A DNA stretch of 64,000 nucleotides from Ruminococcus flavefaciens ATCC 19208 (GCF_000518765.1 NZ_KI912490.1:302997-366996); one strand, 5' to 3'; counted from the stretch's first letter, positions 44,513 to 53,856 are shown. The notes: generated from the letters alone by a model not told the origin. Numbers and translations are program-made.

Positions 44513-44798
44513 TAATTTGTGCTAAAAATCTGCAAAAAATCAACTTGTACGCACTGATTTGAAGTTGTATTATATTCCATGACATAAGGTCAGTTTTATT
44601 TTTGTGCATTTTGATAAGAAAATACAGGCTGTTTTTAGCACAGGTGTTGTTTTATCCGATGTTTTGTGATAAAATATAACCGAAAAAATTTTTTATAATG
44701 CGTCACAGTAGTTTTCAGACTGCGAGTGTATATTACAGAGCGTGACAAATGCATTTGAACAGCTTTTAGAATAAATCCAAAAAGCGGGGAGGGATCAT
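44513..44798. other. Upstream region of the ECF sigma gene
   Basis: AT-rich, no ORF. I find no consensus sigma-A promoter. GCGTCACAG (about 44701) and GCGTGACAAATG (about 44739) are similar short sequences in partly inverted relation, and could be part of a sigma-specific promoter or an operator. GGGGAGGGA precedes the sigma ATG. Confidence 0.35.
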
Positions 44799-45371
44799 AT
44801 GACCGACGAGAATTTGCGCAAGCTTCTTAAAAGCAGTCCTGACAAGGCACACCGACTGATTTTTGACGAGTATTACAATTACGTTTATACTATAGTTTTC
44901 AACCGCCTGCGAAGCTTTGCTTCGAGGGAGGATATAGACGAATGTGTCAGTGATGTTTTCTCGGATATTTTTTTGAAGTACGACCCAAACAGGGAGTACA
45001 GCGGTGACGTAAAGGGCTATGTTGCAACTATATCAAAAAGGCGTTCAATAGATATGTTCCGCAGGCTTAATGCAAGAAAAGCGGATACGGTATCAATTGA
45101 CGGCGACGATGCATTGCAGCTTGCGTCCTCGGAGAGAGTCGATGAGATCACGGAAAGGACTGAAACTGCCCACGAAGTTCTTGATGCGGTAAATTCTCTC
45201 GGCGAACCTGATTCTACCATAATCATGCAGAAGTATTATTACGGAAAATCGTCTTACGAAATAGCAGATATGGTCGGAATGAAAGCAGATGCAGTAAGAA
45301 AAAGGCTGAGCCGTGTATTGAAGAGGCTGAGAGATGTGCTTTCGGATATTGGTGAAGGGAAGGTGAGTTAA
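44799..45371 (+). CDS. ECF-type RNA polymerase sigma factor
   Basis: 190 aa with region 2 (DEYYNYVYTIVFNRLRSFASREDIDECVSDVF, FLKYDP, GYVATISKRRSIDMFRR) and region 4 (IIMQKYYYGKSSYEIADMVGMKADAVRKRLSRVLKRLR). It directs transcription of an unknown regulon. The stop codon overlaps the ATG of the next gene by one base (TAATG), so the membrane protein is translationally coupled and is its likely regulator. Confidence 0.92.
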   Translation: MTDENLRKLLKSSPDKAHRLIFDEYYNYVYTIVFNRLRSFASREDIDECVSDVFSDIFLKYDPNREYSGDVKGYVATISKRRSIDMFRRLNARKADTVSIDGDDALQLASSERVDEITERTETAHEVLDAVNSLGEPDSTIIMQKYYYGKSSYEIADMVGMKADAVRKRLSRVLKRLRDVLSDIGEGKVS

Positions 45372-47605
45372 TGATAGAAAGAAACGAGCTCGATGTTCTT
45401 GAAAATGCAGAACAGAGCGTAATAGACAGGCTTACAGCTGAATATCCTCCCCGCGATGAAAAGGAAAAGGAGAAGGTGTTCAGTATGAGCGAAAGAAAAT
45501 TCAAATACAGATCAAACCAGACAGAAAAAACAGCAGAACAGACTGTCAGCGGCGTTGAAGTATATAAACGTCCCAAGTGGCAGAAATTTCTCAGTATCGC
45601 AGCAGCCGCTGTACTGATAGTTGGCGGATTGGGCGGCGGTGCATATGCATACAGACAGTTCAGTAACGGCGGATCGGCTGTGACCGATACCAGCAAAAAG
45701 ACAGCTCCCTTCGGTGACTTTGCGGAGCTTGAGTATCAGCTTTGTCATTATAATTCAGAGCCAAAGACAATATATATTGATAATGAGACAGATGAAGAAG
45801 GCAAGGTGTATTTTTACAGAGGCATGGATATAACCCAGGAGCAGCGTGAACAGATCGCCGGATTCCTGAATAACTACGACTATGAAGAGATATCCGACGC
45901 TGATGTTTTATTATCTGCTATCAATCAGTCGCTGAAAGAGGCTGATAACGAAGAAGCTGCCAGTGATGATTTTAAAAATGCACCGTCTTTTGTCTATGAA
46001 AGCGGAAACGAGATCAGAAGTATAGATATACAGGAGTTAGACGGTACGGGTATACTGCGATACAGCTGCTGTAAGTATACCGACGAGGACGGCAGACTTG
46101 TTGCGGCAGCACAGGATTATTCCATAAATACATGGAAAATAGACTATGATCTTTTCAAGTCCACTATTGAAGGAATACTCGGCACTGAAACCAAGCAGCC
46201 AACAACAGAGGCAATTGAGGAAACTGTACCGTTCGATGATTTCTTTGGACGTGAGATCACTGTATCAAGTGATTATCATACAAACATTAGTGTAACTACA
46301 GACGGAGACTATCTTGCGTATGTATCTAAGGGCAAGGAAATACCTTCAGAAAAGCGTGAGCAGATCGGAGAACTCTTTAACAGTCTGGAGCTGAAAAAGA
46401 AGGACAGAGATCCGTTTATTGAGGATATGCCGTTCCAGTTCCAGTCATTGGACAAACTTGATTTTGTATACCTCAATGGTGATGAACTTGCTTATATCAC
46501 TCTCCACAGGGATTCAAATATTCTGGTCTATGATTCATTCCATGTGGAAACGATTAATAACGGAAGTAATATAGGCGATTACTACTATTACAGGTGTACA
46601 GATGAAGGACATGCAAGAGACGATATCAAGATCTACGATATAGATTACGATGAGATCGCAGGCAGGATAAGAGAGATACTCGGTGATGAATTTGCTTCGG
46701 AAACAGCTATGAAAAATAATTATGCCGGCTTCAACTGGAAGGTAAAAGGCGATACAGATATATACCTTTCGGATAATGACAAAGAAGCATTGTATGGCAT
46801 ATTAAACTCCTGCAAATGGGAAATGGAAAGCATGAATGAATATTTCTCAGATATAGATGACAGCAATGCTTCCGACAGCGTGATTCTTTACAGTGAAGAT
46901 TCTAAAATGCATCAGTATGTCAGCCTGCAGACTCTTCCTGAGTATACATTAGTCGAATTTTGCGAATATAATAAGAATGAAGCAGGAGAGATCATTCCTT
47001 CAAAGTCAGGTGAGGTATATAAAGCATATGATACAGAATTGGTAAAGAAGATAAAGGCTTATCTGTCAGGTGAGGATACAGAAGATGGAGTTATCAGTTT
47101 CTCGTTCCTGAAAGACGGAAACTGGGGCTGCCGTATCAATAATGAAGATGCTCCGTATAGTCAGATAGACTTATATGAAAAAGTTAAAAATCAGTATGGT
47201 GAAGTTTCAGACGAAGTTTTTCAGTTTGTTTATTACACAAATTATTTGTCATTCGATAAGATCATGAAAATAACTGCTCTTCTTGAAAGTAAGGAATGGG
47301 AGATATTCACTTTTGACACAGATCCTTCCGAACAAAACGGAAGTGCAGCGTTTACCACCCGAACAGTTGATAACTTTATAGAGATGCGGGTGCAGAGCGG
47401 AGACGAAAAAACAACTATTAATTTCGACGTATACGGATATGAATTAAATGATATGGGACCAAGCAGAAATGAGGATGGAACATACCGTTTTAATTATAAT
47501 TTAGTCGATAAAGAGGTGCCATATTACTTCTTATCAAAGAGCTTATGGTTCTCATGCGATGATCCGAATCTTGCACAGGAAATAGCAGATATTATAGCCG
47601 AATAA
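45371..47605 (+). CDS. large single-pass membrane partner of the ECF sigma factor (putative anti-sigma/sensor)
   Basis: 744 aa. Cytoplasmic N-terminus (1-70; acidic-basic, anti-sigma-like position), one transmembrane helix (about 73-94), then about 640 extracellular residues that look like four divergent repeats of about 140-160 aa. Repeats 1 and 2 share VPF.DFF/A, an EQREQI/EKREQI helix and a closing YDIDYDEIAGRIREILG-type element. Each repeat contains aromatic beta-strands and a helix ending in a LN/LLES turn. No enzyme motif is recognised. The architecture suggests an extracellular sensor that holds the sigma factor; other domain families could give the same appearance. Confidence 0.78.
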   Translation: MIERNELDVLENAEQSVIDRLTAEYPPRDEKEKEKVFSMSERKFKYRSNQTEKTAEQTVSGVEVYKRPKWQKFLSIAAAAVLIVGGLGGGAYAYRQFSNGGSAVTDTSKKTAPFGDFAELEYQLCHYNSEPKTIYIDNETDEEGKVYFYRGMDITQEQREQIAGFLNNYDYEEISDADVLLSAINQSLKEADNEEAASDDFKNAPSFVYESGNEIRSIDIQELDGTGILRYSCCKYTDEDGRLVAAAQDYSINTWKIDYDLFKSTIEGILGTETKQPTTEAIEETVPFDDFFGREITVSSDYHTNISVTTDGDYLAYVSKGKEIPSEKREQIGELFNSLELKKKDRDPFIEDMPFQFQSLDKLDFVYLNGDELAYITLHRDSNILVYDSFHVETINNGSNIGDYYYYRCTDEGHARDDIKIYDIDYDEIAGRIREILGDEFASETAMKNNYAGFNWKVKGDTDIYLSDNDKEALYGILNSCKWEMESMNEYFSDIDDSNASDSVILYSEDSKMHQYVSLQTLPEYTLVEFCEYNKNEAGEIIPSKSGEVYKAYDTELVKKIKAYLSGEDTEDGVISFSFLKDGNWGCRINNEDAPYSQIDLYEKVKNQYGEVSDEVFQFVYYTNYLSFDKIMKITALLESKEWEIFTFDTDPSEQNGSAAFTTRTVDNFIEMRVQSGDEKTTINFDVYGYELNDMGPSRNEDGTYRFNYNLVDKEVPYYFLSKSLWFSCDDPNLAQEIADIIAE

Positions 47606-47612
47606 AGCATTT

Positions 47613-47640
47613 GCCGTCCTCTTCTGAGGACGGCATTTTT
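47613..47640 (+). terminator. Terminator of the ECF sigma operon
   Basis: GCCGTCCTC, TTCT, GAGGACGGC, ATTTTT. Confidence 0.9.
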
Positions 47641-47654
47641 GCATATATACCGAA

Positions 47655-47682
47655 AAAGACCGCTTAATAAAGCGGTCTTTCA
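47655..47682 (-). terminator. Terminator of the small membrane protein gene
   Basis: AAAGACCGCTT (47655-47665) pairs with AAGCGGTCTTT (47670-47680); T-run on the minus strand. Confidence 0.88.
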
Positions 47683-47689
47683 TATAACA

Positions 47690-47893
47690 TCAGTTTTTGC
47701 TTACACGTTCACGCTGCATCATACGTCTCTGACGTTCGGCTTCTTCGGTCTGTTTCTGACGCTCCTGATTTCTTCTTATCTGCTCACTGAAATAAGCTTC
47801 GTCAGCTCTTTGCTTGCTCTTGTGTATGAAAAACATCGAAACAAGGATCAACAGCACGAGCAGGACTACTCCGACTATAAGAATTGTTTGCAT
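47690..47893 (-). CDS. small single-pass membrane protein
   Basis: 67 aa. The ATG at 47893 is chosen for AAAGGAGGAG just upstream; the longer frame reaches into the promoter. N-terminal transmembrane helix (about 4-24, ILIVGVVLLVLLILVSMFFI) and a highly charged Arg/Gln/Glu cytoplasmic tail likely to be helical (ERQKQTEEAERQRRMMQRER). Family not recognised. It has its own promoter and terminator, so it is probably real. Confidence 0.75.
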   Translation of the reverse strand: MQTILIVGVVLLVLLILVSMFFIHKSKQRADEAYFSEQIRRNQERQKQTEEAERQRRMMQRERVSKN

Positions 47894-47944
47894 TTCACAC
47901 TCCTCCTTTAGATTGAATTTGACTTCCTGTAATATGTTACTTAA

Positions 47945-47973
47945 ATTATACCACATTGAAGAGCTGCCTTCAA
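47945..47973 (-). promoter_or_regulatory. Promoter of the small membrane protein gene
   Basis: Minus strand: TTGAAG (47968-47973), 17-nt spacer, TATAAT (47945-47950). Confidence 0.72.
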
Positions 47974-48175
47974 TCGTAAATACGACGAATTTTTTCAGAT
48001 ATCATTGTGCATTTATTACAATGAAAAATGCAGCCTTTTCCGATAGTCGGAATTATGTAATTATTATACTGATGATATATATTATTTTTTTATGTCTTGT
48101 GCTGTGAACTTCGTTTTATTGTTTAAGCTGTTACTTGAATCACATATTGTCTTGGCATATTCAAATAAAATTCAC

Positions 48176-48204
48176 TGGACATTTTGAAATAAATGTGATA
48201 TAAT
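48176..48204 (+). promoter_or_regulatory. Promoter of the GAF-GGDEF gene
   Basis: TGGACA (48176-48181), 17-nt spacer, TATAAT (48199-48204). The rest of the gap between the divergent genes is AT-rich with nothing recognised. Confidence 0.65.
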
Positions 48205-48256
48205 ATAACATAATCACAGAAGTATTTTATTCTGACTTTTTTTGAAAGGAGTTATT

Positions 48257-49672
48257 ATGGACTTTCAAGAGTATGTCGAAAAATTTGAGCCAATGACCTG
48301 CATTATTTCCGTAGAAAAGCTTAAAGACGGCGGATACGGCGAAATAAGGATAGTTGCAGGCAACAAGGCTTATATTCAGTCAATAGAGGATCCGCACCAT
48401 GTATCATCTTCATCAATGCTTGACAACAAATTCGTACCAAACAGCCTATATGAAAAATATATCCCGAAAGACCTGAATTTCGAGGATTCATGTTATAATT
48501 CTGCTATCAAGAAGAAGATCATGCATACATATATACACCCGGAGAGGTATGATTTCTGGATCAATATGGTAATGATGCCGCTTGCGTCAGATGATCCGAA
48601 TATGGGCTACTGCTCATATTCTCAGGAGCTCACTCTCAAGGGAGATGCAGATATGATGGCGAATACCTCGGCAGAAACATCGGCTGCCGTTATCAAGACC
48701 TGTATAAAGCTCAGGAGCACCGATAACTTCCCTGAGACTATGAATGAGATAATAAACGATATCAGAGAGCTTTGCGGCGCAGATCAGTGCTGTATACTGC
48801 TGACTGATTTCAAAGAAAGAAAATGCTCCGTACTTGCGGAGGCTTATTTCGACGAAACCAGAACAAAGCGTATGAATTATTACATCGAAGAAGGCTTTTT
48901 TGATGTTGTTGAATCATGGAAAAACACTATTGCAGGCAGTTCATGTCTTATAGTGCAGGGTGAAAAGGATATGCAGGTCTTAAAGGAAAGAAACCCTGTA
49001 TGGTATGATTCCCTTGTTGAAGCTGAGGTAAACAGTGTAGTATTGTTCCCGCTTAAACATAATAATGAGGTCCTCGGTTATATATGGGCGGTGAATTTTG
49101 ATACCGAACAGACTTCAAAGATCAAGGATACCCTTGAGATAACCTCTTACTTCATAGCTTCCGAGATAGCCAATTATCAGCTTCTCAACAAGCTTGAGAT
49201 ATTAAGCTCGGTAGATCTTCTTACGGGTATATATAACCGTAACGCCATGAACAACCGTATTTTCAATATTACTTCGGGAAGAGTGCCTTCACCTAAGTGC
49301 TTCGGTATCATTTTTGCAGACCTGAACGGACTGAAGCAGAAAAATGATGAAGAAGGCCATGTGGAGGGAGACAAGCTCCTGAAAGGGGCGGCTGCTCTGT
49401 TGAAGGAGACTTTCCCGGAATGTGAGATATACCGTGCAGGCGGAGATGAATTCATGCTTATAGCCGTTGATGTGGGTGAAGAAGTTCTTAAAGAGCGTGT
49501 GGAAAAGCTCAGGAAAGACTCTGAGGATCCCGAAAATATCAGCTTTGCACTTGGTCTGTACTGTGACGACAATGGCGGCGATATCCGTGCAGCCATGAGA
49601 ACGGCAGATGAGAGAATGTACGAGGATAAAAAACGCTATTACGGCAAATATCCCGAGCGAAGGCGCAGATGA
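48257..49672 (+). CDS. GAF-domain diguanylate cyclase
   Basis: 471 aa from ATG 48257 (SD AAAGGAG). Residues about 10-125 look like a PAS-type region (EIRIVAGNKAYIQSI), about 145-300 a GAF domain (FPETMNEIINDIRELCGADQCCILLTD; VLFPLKHNNEVLGYIWAVN), and about 310-471 GGDEF with SVDLLTGIYNRNAMNN and the active-site RAGGDEF. No transmembrane segment, so it is cytoplasmic and would make c-di-GMP in response to a ligand. Second GGDEF protein in the window; no EAL or PilZ gene is seen. Confidence 0.9.
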   Translation: MDFQEYVEKFEPMTCIISVEKLKDGGYGEIRIVAGNKAYIQSIEDPHHVSSSSMLDNKFVPNSLYEKYIPKDLNFEDSCYNSAIKKKIMHTYIHPERYDFWINMVMMPLASDDPNMGYCSYSQELTLKGDADMMANTSAETSAAVIKTCIKLRSTDNFPETMNEIINDIRELCGADQCCILLTDFKERKCSVLAEAYFDETRTKRMNYYIEEGFFDVVESWKNTIAGSSCLIVQGEKDMQVLKERNPVWYDSLVEAEVNSVVLFPLKHNNEVLGYIWAVNFDTEQTSKIKDTLEITSYFIASEIANYQLLNKLEILSSVDLLTGIYNRNAMNNRIFNITSGRVPSPKCFGIIFADLNGLKQKNDEEGHVEGDKLLKGAAALLKETFPECEIYRAGGDEFMLIAVDVGEEVLKERVEKLRKDSEDPENISFALGLYCDDNGGDIRAAMRTADERMYEDKKRYYGKYPERRRR

Positions 49673-49709
49673 AAATTCCCTTTATGAGAGTGGTGTTTAT
49701 ATGAAAGTC

Positions 49710-49748
49710 AAGCCCCGAGGCACTTGAAATGCTTCGGGGCTATTTTTT
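49710..49748 (+). terminator. Terminator of the GAF-GGDEF gene
   Basis: AGCCCCGAGGCA pairs with TGCTTCGGGGCT (one mismatch), followed by ATTTTTT. Confidence 0.85.
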
Positions 49749-49769
49749 CACGACTCTACAAATAACTTG

Positions 49770-49917
49770 CTGATCGTATGAATGGGATTCCAAAGGGACT
49801 GTGTTCCTTTGGCAGGGTTACTCCCCATAAAATGGGGAGATGTCGCGTAGCGACAGAGGGGACGTACCGGTTAGGTCAGAGGCGTTCCCTTACATTCTCA
49901 ATTCTCAACTCTCAACT
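49770..49917. repeat. Intergenic hairpin cluster, probable interspersed repeat
   Basis: Three hairpins in a row: CCAAAGG/CCTTTGG (49790-49812), CTCCCCAT-AAA-ATGGGGAG (49821-49839) and GTCGC-GTA-GCGAC (49842-49854), then a GC-richer stretch and the short direct repeat CTCAATT/CTCAACT ending about 49917. Composition and layout differ from the AT-rich gaps around it. Similar strings are familiar to me from other clostridial genomes, but copy number here cannot be checked. The last bases overlap the 3' end of the Lgt-like gene. Confidence 0.55.
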
Positions 49918-50605
49918 TTTTAAAGTATTTATATTCTGCAATTCCAACGGCTGCAATAACAATACATAATACCTGATTTAGTGTGATTATCTTATCCGTG
50001 TGAGAAGCGCGGAGAAAATCAAGTCCGCCCTTGCCGAGTACAGATGCGATAATTACGAAAAGCTCTGTGTTTTTGTTTCCCTTCAAATAGAGAATCAGTC
50101 CGACAGCGAAGATAACGAAGAACAGGATAGTTTCCGTAAGCTGAACGGGAAAAACACATATATTACCCGTATGCCTGCCTGTATATTCGATACAGAAAGG
50201 ACCATGATAGGCAATGCCGCGGCAGCAGCCTGCGCACAGACAGCCTATTTTTGATATGCTGTACATCAGCGGCACAACGAGAGTGCAGCTTGTGAGCATA
50301 GTCCTGAACTCGCGGCGGTCTCTGCCTATAAGAGCTATAGTCACAACGGCAGCAAACATACCGAAAAGTCCGCCTATTGAGGAAAGTCCCATGCCCTTTC
50401 CGAAAGTAGTTATATAAGTGAGCAGCAGCCCGAAGAATATACTCATAAAGGGGGCGAGCAGGGAAAGATATCCTGCCATATGCTTTTTGACTCCGCTCCT
50501 GATGTTCAGAAAGAACATCGTACCTATACCTGCTGCAAATGACAGCATTATCATTATTGCATAAGGGGGAATTTTTCCCCAGTCAGTGTCAATGTGTAAA
50601 GTCAT
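49898..50605 (-). CDS. prolipoprotein diacylglyceryl transferase (Lgt)-like membrane protein
   Basis: 235 aa with about seven hydrophobic segments. The motif KIGCLCAGCCRGIAYHGPFC and FPVQLTE match the Lgt family, which transfers diacylglycerol to the lipobox Cys. The usual Lgt signature GRxGNFxNxE/RPxGxF is not seen, so this is a divergent Lgt-like member and may not be the main enzyme. Its last codons (VEN-stop) come from a repeat-like sequence. It lies 24 bp after another membrane gene on the same strand. Confidence 0.75.
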   Translation of the reverse strand: MTLHIDTDWGKIPPYAIMIMLSFAAGIGTMFFLNIRSGVKKHMAGYLSLLAPFMSIFFGLLLTYITTFGKGMGLSSIGGLFGMFAAVVTIALIGRDRREFRTMLTSCTLVVPLMYSISKIGCLCAGCCRGIAYHGPFCIEYTGRHTGNICVFPVQLTETILFFVIFAVGLILYLKGNKNTELFVIIASVLGKGGLDFLRASHTDKIITLNQVLCIVIAAVGIAEYKYFKKLRVEN

Positions 50606-50629
50606 ATCCTTATCATCTCCAATGCCGCA

Positions 50630-51193
50630 TTATCCGGGGATATTGTGGCAGCTGTCCAGAAATTCTCCTGTTAAGGCTCCGCAGGCTGCCAGCACCATCA
50701 TTACTCCGATAATGAAAAGTACGCCGAATATGATGTAAATTATCATAAGAACTTTTCCGAATGTATTATGCGGATAATTCACGCGGACTATTATCATAAG
50801 AACAAGAGCAGCTATCCAGCAGGGAAATGTTAAGAAGGGCAATACATAAGCTCCCATAAAGCCCAGACCTATAAGTCCCAAGGATAATCCGCACATTGTA
50901 TTGGCTTTGTTCTCGTCCTGAGCATTGTTCTGCGCATATGGCATATAATTTGGCGGATAATAATTGGAAATCGGCTTGTCGAAGCTGAAAACTACCTCAT
51001 CACTGCCGCTGAAGGACATGAGATAATAGTATTCCTCGCGTGTAAGATAGTGGAACCATCTTCCGTCAAGGGTCTGTGTGAAGAAATGTCTCTGCAATAC
51101 CTCAGGGTCAACTCCCTCGGGAGCGAATATTGAAGGTATTCCCTGAACCATATCGTATGTGCAGTTTTTTACCTCATAAAAGTGTATTCTCAT
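50630..51193 (-). CDS. small membrane protein, unknown function
   Basis: 187 aa. Residues 1-75 are soluble and Tyr/Phe-rich (TLDGRWFHYLTREEYYYLM), followed by an Asn/Tyr/Pro linker, then two or three transmembrane helices (about 103-175) with a short Cys-containing tail. It resembles small DUF4190/GYF_2-type membrane proteins only in general layout. Probably co-transcribed with the Lgt-like gene. SD GGGGAGG. Confidence 0.75.
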   Translation of the reverse strand: MRIHFYEVKNCTYDMVQGIPSIFAPEGVDPEVLQRHFFTQTLDGRWFHYLTREEYYYLMSFSGSDEVVFSFDKPISNYYPPNYMPYAQNNAQDENKANTMCGLSLGLIGLGFMGAYVLPFLTFPCWIAALVLMIIVRVNYPHNTFGKVLMIIYIIFGVLFIIGVMMVLAACGALTGEFLDSCHNIPG

Positions 51194-51226
51194 AATAATG
51201 CCTCCCCTTTGGCTTTCATTGATTAT

Positions 51227-51255
51227 ATTTTACATTATCTCTTGTATTTTTTCAA
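51227..51255 (-). promoter_or_regulatory. Promoter of the two-gene membrane operon
   Basis: Minus strand: TTGAAA (51250-51255), 17-nt spacer, TAAAAT (51227-51232). Confidence 0.6.
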
Positions 51256-51303
51256 GATGACAAAAATAATTTATTCAGTGACATTTGTAATCAGTTTTTC
51301 TTA

Positions 51304-51332
51304 TTGACTAACGTGAAACAAACTGCTATAAT
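51304..51332 (+). promoter_or_regulatory. Promoter of the ABC transporter operon
   Basis: TTGACT (51304-51309), 17-nt spacer, TATAAT (51327-51332). Confidence 0.8.
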
Positions 51333-51378
51333 TTATGTTAGGGGTCTGTGAAGATCATAAATATACGGAGGCTTTAAT

Positions 51379-52086
51379 ATGCGTTTTTCTATTGAAAATC
51401 TATCAAAAAAATTTGATGATAAACAGGTACTAAGAGATATAACATTCACCTTTGAATCAGGCAAGATATACGGGCTTCTCGGAAGGAACGGAGCAGGAAA
51501 GACTACGTTTTTTAACTGTATAAACGGTGATATTTCAGCAGATTCGGGAAAATATACGCTTCTTACCGATACCGGAGGCAGGGAACTCATTCCCGAAGAT
51601 ATAGGATATGTGCTTTCAACTCCTACAGTCCCCGAATTTCTTACGGGAAGGGAATTCCTGAAATTCTTCACCGAGATACATTCCGACAAGATACATGACC
51701 TCAAGCCCCTTGATGTTTATTTCGACTATATGGGTATCGACCGCATCGACCGCGACAAGCTTCTGAAGGACTATTCTCACGGTATGAAGAATAAGATGCA
51801 GATGCTCATAAACTTTATAGCACAGCCGAATATACTTCTGCTTGATGAGCCGCTCACATCTCTTGACGTAGTAGTTGCCGAGGAGATGAAACAGCTCCTT
51901 CGTTCACTTAAAGACAATAAGATAACAATTCTTTCCACACATATAATGGACCTTGCACTTGACCTGTGCGATGAGATAGTTCTTCTCAATCACGGTGTGC
52001 TTGAGCCCGTATACAAGTCCGACCTTGACAATAACGAATTCAAGGAAAAGATAATCGCTGCACTCAGGGAGGATAACAATGCTTAA
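51379..52086 (+). CDS. ABC transporter ATP-binding protein
   Basis: 235 aa. Walker A GLLGRNGAGKTTFF, degenerate signature DYSHGMKNKMQ, Walker B ILLLDEPLTSLD, and the switch His in TILSTHIMDLA. This is the exporter-type (CcmA/NatA-like) subfamily. It overlaps the next gene by 8 nt, so the two form one transporter. The substrate is unknown. Confidence 0.92.
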   Translation: MRFSIENLSKKFDDKQVLRDITFTFESGKIYGLLGRNGAGKTTFFNCINGDISADSGKYTLLTDTGGRELIPEDIGYVLSTPTVPEFLTGREFLKFFTEIHSDKIHDLKPLDVYFDYMGIDRIDRDKLLKDYSHGMKNKMQMLINFIAQPNILLLDEPLTSLDVVVAEEMKQLLRSLKDNKITILSTHIMDLALDLCDEIVLLNHGVLEPVYKSDLDNNEFKEKIIAALREDNNA

Positions 52087-53668
52087 AACTCTTTGGATAT
52101 CCTTCAAGCTGAAAAATACATACCGTGTAAATTCGATACTGCACGCTTTCAGACAGATACCGCTGGTAAAGAAGCTTTTTCCGCCTGATGTCTACAGCAT
52201 GGCTGGCTTTAAGGTATTTGCCTATGTGATATCAATTCTCTGGGCATTTTTCTCCATGTTTGCCTTCAAAATAGCATATCTGTTCTTCTGTGTCGTTATA
52301 TGGTGCGGTATGTTTGAGATAAGCAGGGCAGATACACCGCGCTTTTTCATGCATCTTCTTGTGCCGCTCACCATTTTGGGAGCATTTATAAATAATTATA
52401 TGTTTACTCCCGAGAAGCATAAATACTATGCAATGATACAGCTTGGCATGGAGGCAAAAAAATACACTCTTGTAAACTACTTTTTCAGTATTTTAAGGCA
52501 CTTTATCGGCTTTGCAGCTGCTGCGCTGCTGTTTGGACTGGATCACGGCATGAAGGCTTGGCATTGTCTGCTCCTCGCTGTATTCGGTGTTTGTGCAAAG
52601 ACGGCAGTCTGTCCTCTGGAGATGCTGCGCTTCAAAAAGGGTAAGAAGCTTGCAACAAAAGTCAAGCTTAATGTCGCTTCGCTTATTCTCGGTGTTGTGG
52701 GGATCGTAGGACTTTATGCAATTGCCGTATTCGGCTATATGATACCGCTCTATGTATCCTATGGCATTATTGCCGCATTCATTGTCGGAGCAGTCATTGC
52801 TCTGCCGTATATAATAAGGTTTAAAGACTACCGCGCACTTAACAAGGAGATACTCAATGCGGAATTCGTGTCGCAAATGGATATCAAGGCAGCGCAAAGG
52901 CAGAATTTTCGTAAGAATACACAGAAGAATATCAGTGCTGACACAGGTATTACAAGTGACAAGAGCGGATTTGAATACCTCAACGAGCTTTTTGTAAAGC
53001 GTCATAAAAAGATACTCTGGGGAAGCTCGGTTAAGATAACAGTGGTACTGGCGCTGCTGCTAACAGTTATGTGTGCCGTATGCATTTTCATGCCTAAGGA
53101 AGCGGCTGAGCTCAACAATCTTATCAGCAGATCACTGCCGTATTTTGTATTCGTAATGTACGCTGTTAACCGTGGAATGCAGTTCACACAGGCACTTTTC
53201 GTAAACTGCGACCACAGTCTGCTAACATATCCTTTCTATAAGCAGCCAAAGTCAATACTGACACTTTTCCGTATAAGACTGAGAGAGATAATAAAAGTAA
53301 ACCTGCTTCCCGCAGCAGTGGGCGGAATTGGTCTGGCATTGCTTCTGTTCATATCGGGAGGTTCTGACAATCCCGTAACATACGGCGTGATCTTCGTATC
53401 CATGTGTGCACTCAGCATATTCTTCTCGGTGCATTACCTTACGATATACTACCTTCTCCAGCCATATAACGCAGGTACAGAGGTGAAAAACGGTACATAC
53501 CGTATCATTACTACGGTAACTTATCTTGTATGCTACTGGATGATATATGTAAAAGTCCCGGCACTTCTTTTCGGAGTTCTCACAATAGTATTCTGTGTAT
53601 TGTATATCGCGGCAGCCTGCCTGCTGGTATATAAATTCGCACCAAAGACCTTCAGGATACACAGCTGA
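52079..53668 (+). CDS. ABC transporter permease
   Basis: 529 aa with about ten to twelve predicted membrane segments and a central cytoplasmic loop (about 255-315, rich in Lys/Gln/Asn). The start overlaps the ATPase gene. The family is not recognised beyond an ABC-2-like export permease; pairing with the preceding ATPase is supported by the overlap and shared promoter. It is followed by a strong terminator. Confidence 0.82.
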   Translation: MLKTLWISFKLKNTYRVNSILHAFRQIPLVKKLFPPDVYSMAGFKVFAYVISILWAFFSMFAFKIAYLFFCVVIWCGMFEISRADTPRFFMHLLVPLTILGAFINNYMFTPEKHKYYAMIQLGMEAKKYTLVNYFFSILRHFIGFAAAALLFGLDHGMKAWHCLLLAVFGVCAKTAVCPLEMLRFKKGKKLATKVKLNVASLILGVVGIVGLYAIAVFGYMIPLYVSYGIIAAFIVGAVIALPYIIRFKDYRALNKEILNAEFVSQMDIKAAQRQNFRKNTQKNISADTGITSDKSGFEYLNELFVKRHKKILWGSSVKITVVLALLLTVMCAVCIFMPKEAAELNNLISRSLPYFVFVMYAVNRGMQFTQALFVNCDHSLLTYPFYKQPKSILTLFRIRLREIIKVNLLPAAVGGIGLALLLFISGGSDNPVTYGVIFVSMCALSIFFSVHYLTIYYLLQPYNAGTEVKNGTYRIITTVTYLVCYWMIYVKVPALLFGVLTIVFCVLYIAAACLLVYKFAPKTFRIHS

Positions 53669-53673
53669 TATTA

Positions 53674-53713
53674 AGAAAGCAGACCCAAAAAGCTTTTTCG
53701 GGTCTGCTTTTAT
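53674..53713 (+). terminator. Terminator of the ABC transporter operon
   Basis: AAAGCAGACCC and GGGTCTGCTTT pair around a self-complementary AAAAAGCTTTTTC loop, followed by T/A. Confidence 0.88.
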
Positions 53714-53723
53714 GCGGAATACT

Positions 53724-53745
53724 GAAATATCAGCGATGATATTTC
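53724..53745. promoter_or_regulatory. Perfect palindrome upstream of the D,D-carboxypeptidase gene
   Basis: GAAATATCA-GCGA-TGATATTTC, with 9-bp arms and no T-run, so it is not a terminator. It may be an operator for the gene at 53857. No clear sigma-A promoter is seen in the 144-bp gap after the terminator. Confidence 0.4.
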
Positions 53746-53856
53746 AAATATATAAACGGGTACTGTCATATGGCTGTGTCTGTTTTCAAAACAAGAAAAC
53801 GATTATTGTATTAGGAAAGTATTGAGTGAATATTGAATCATCATTAAGAAAGGCGG

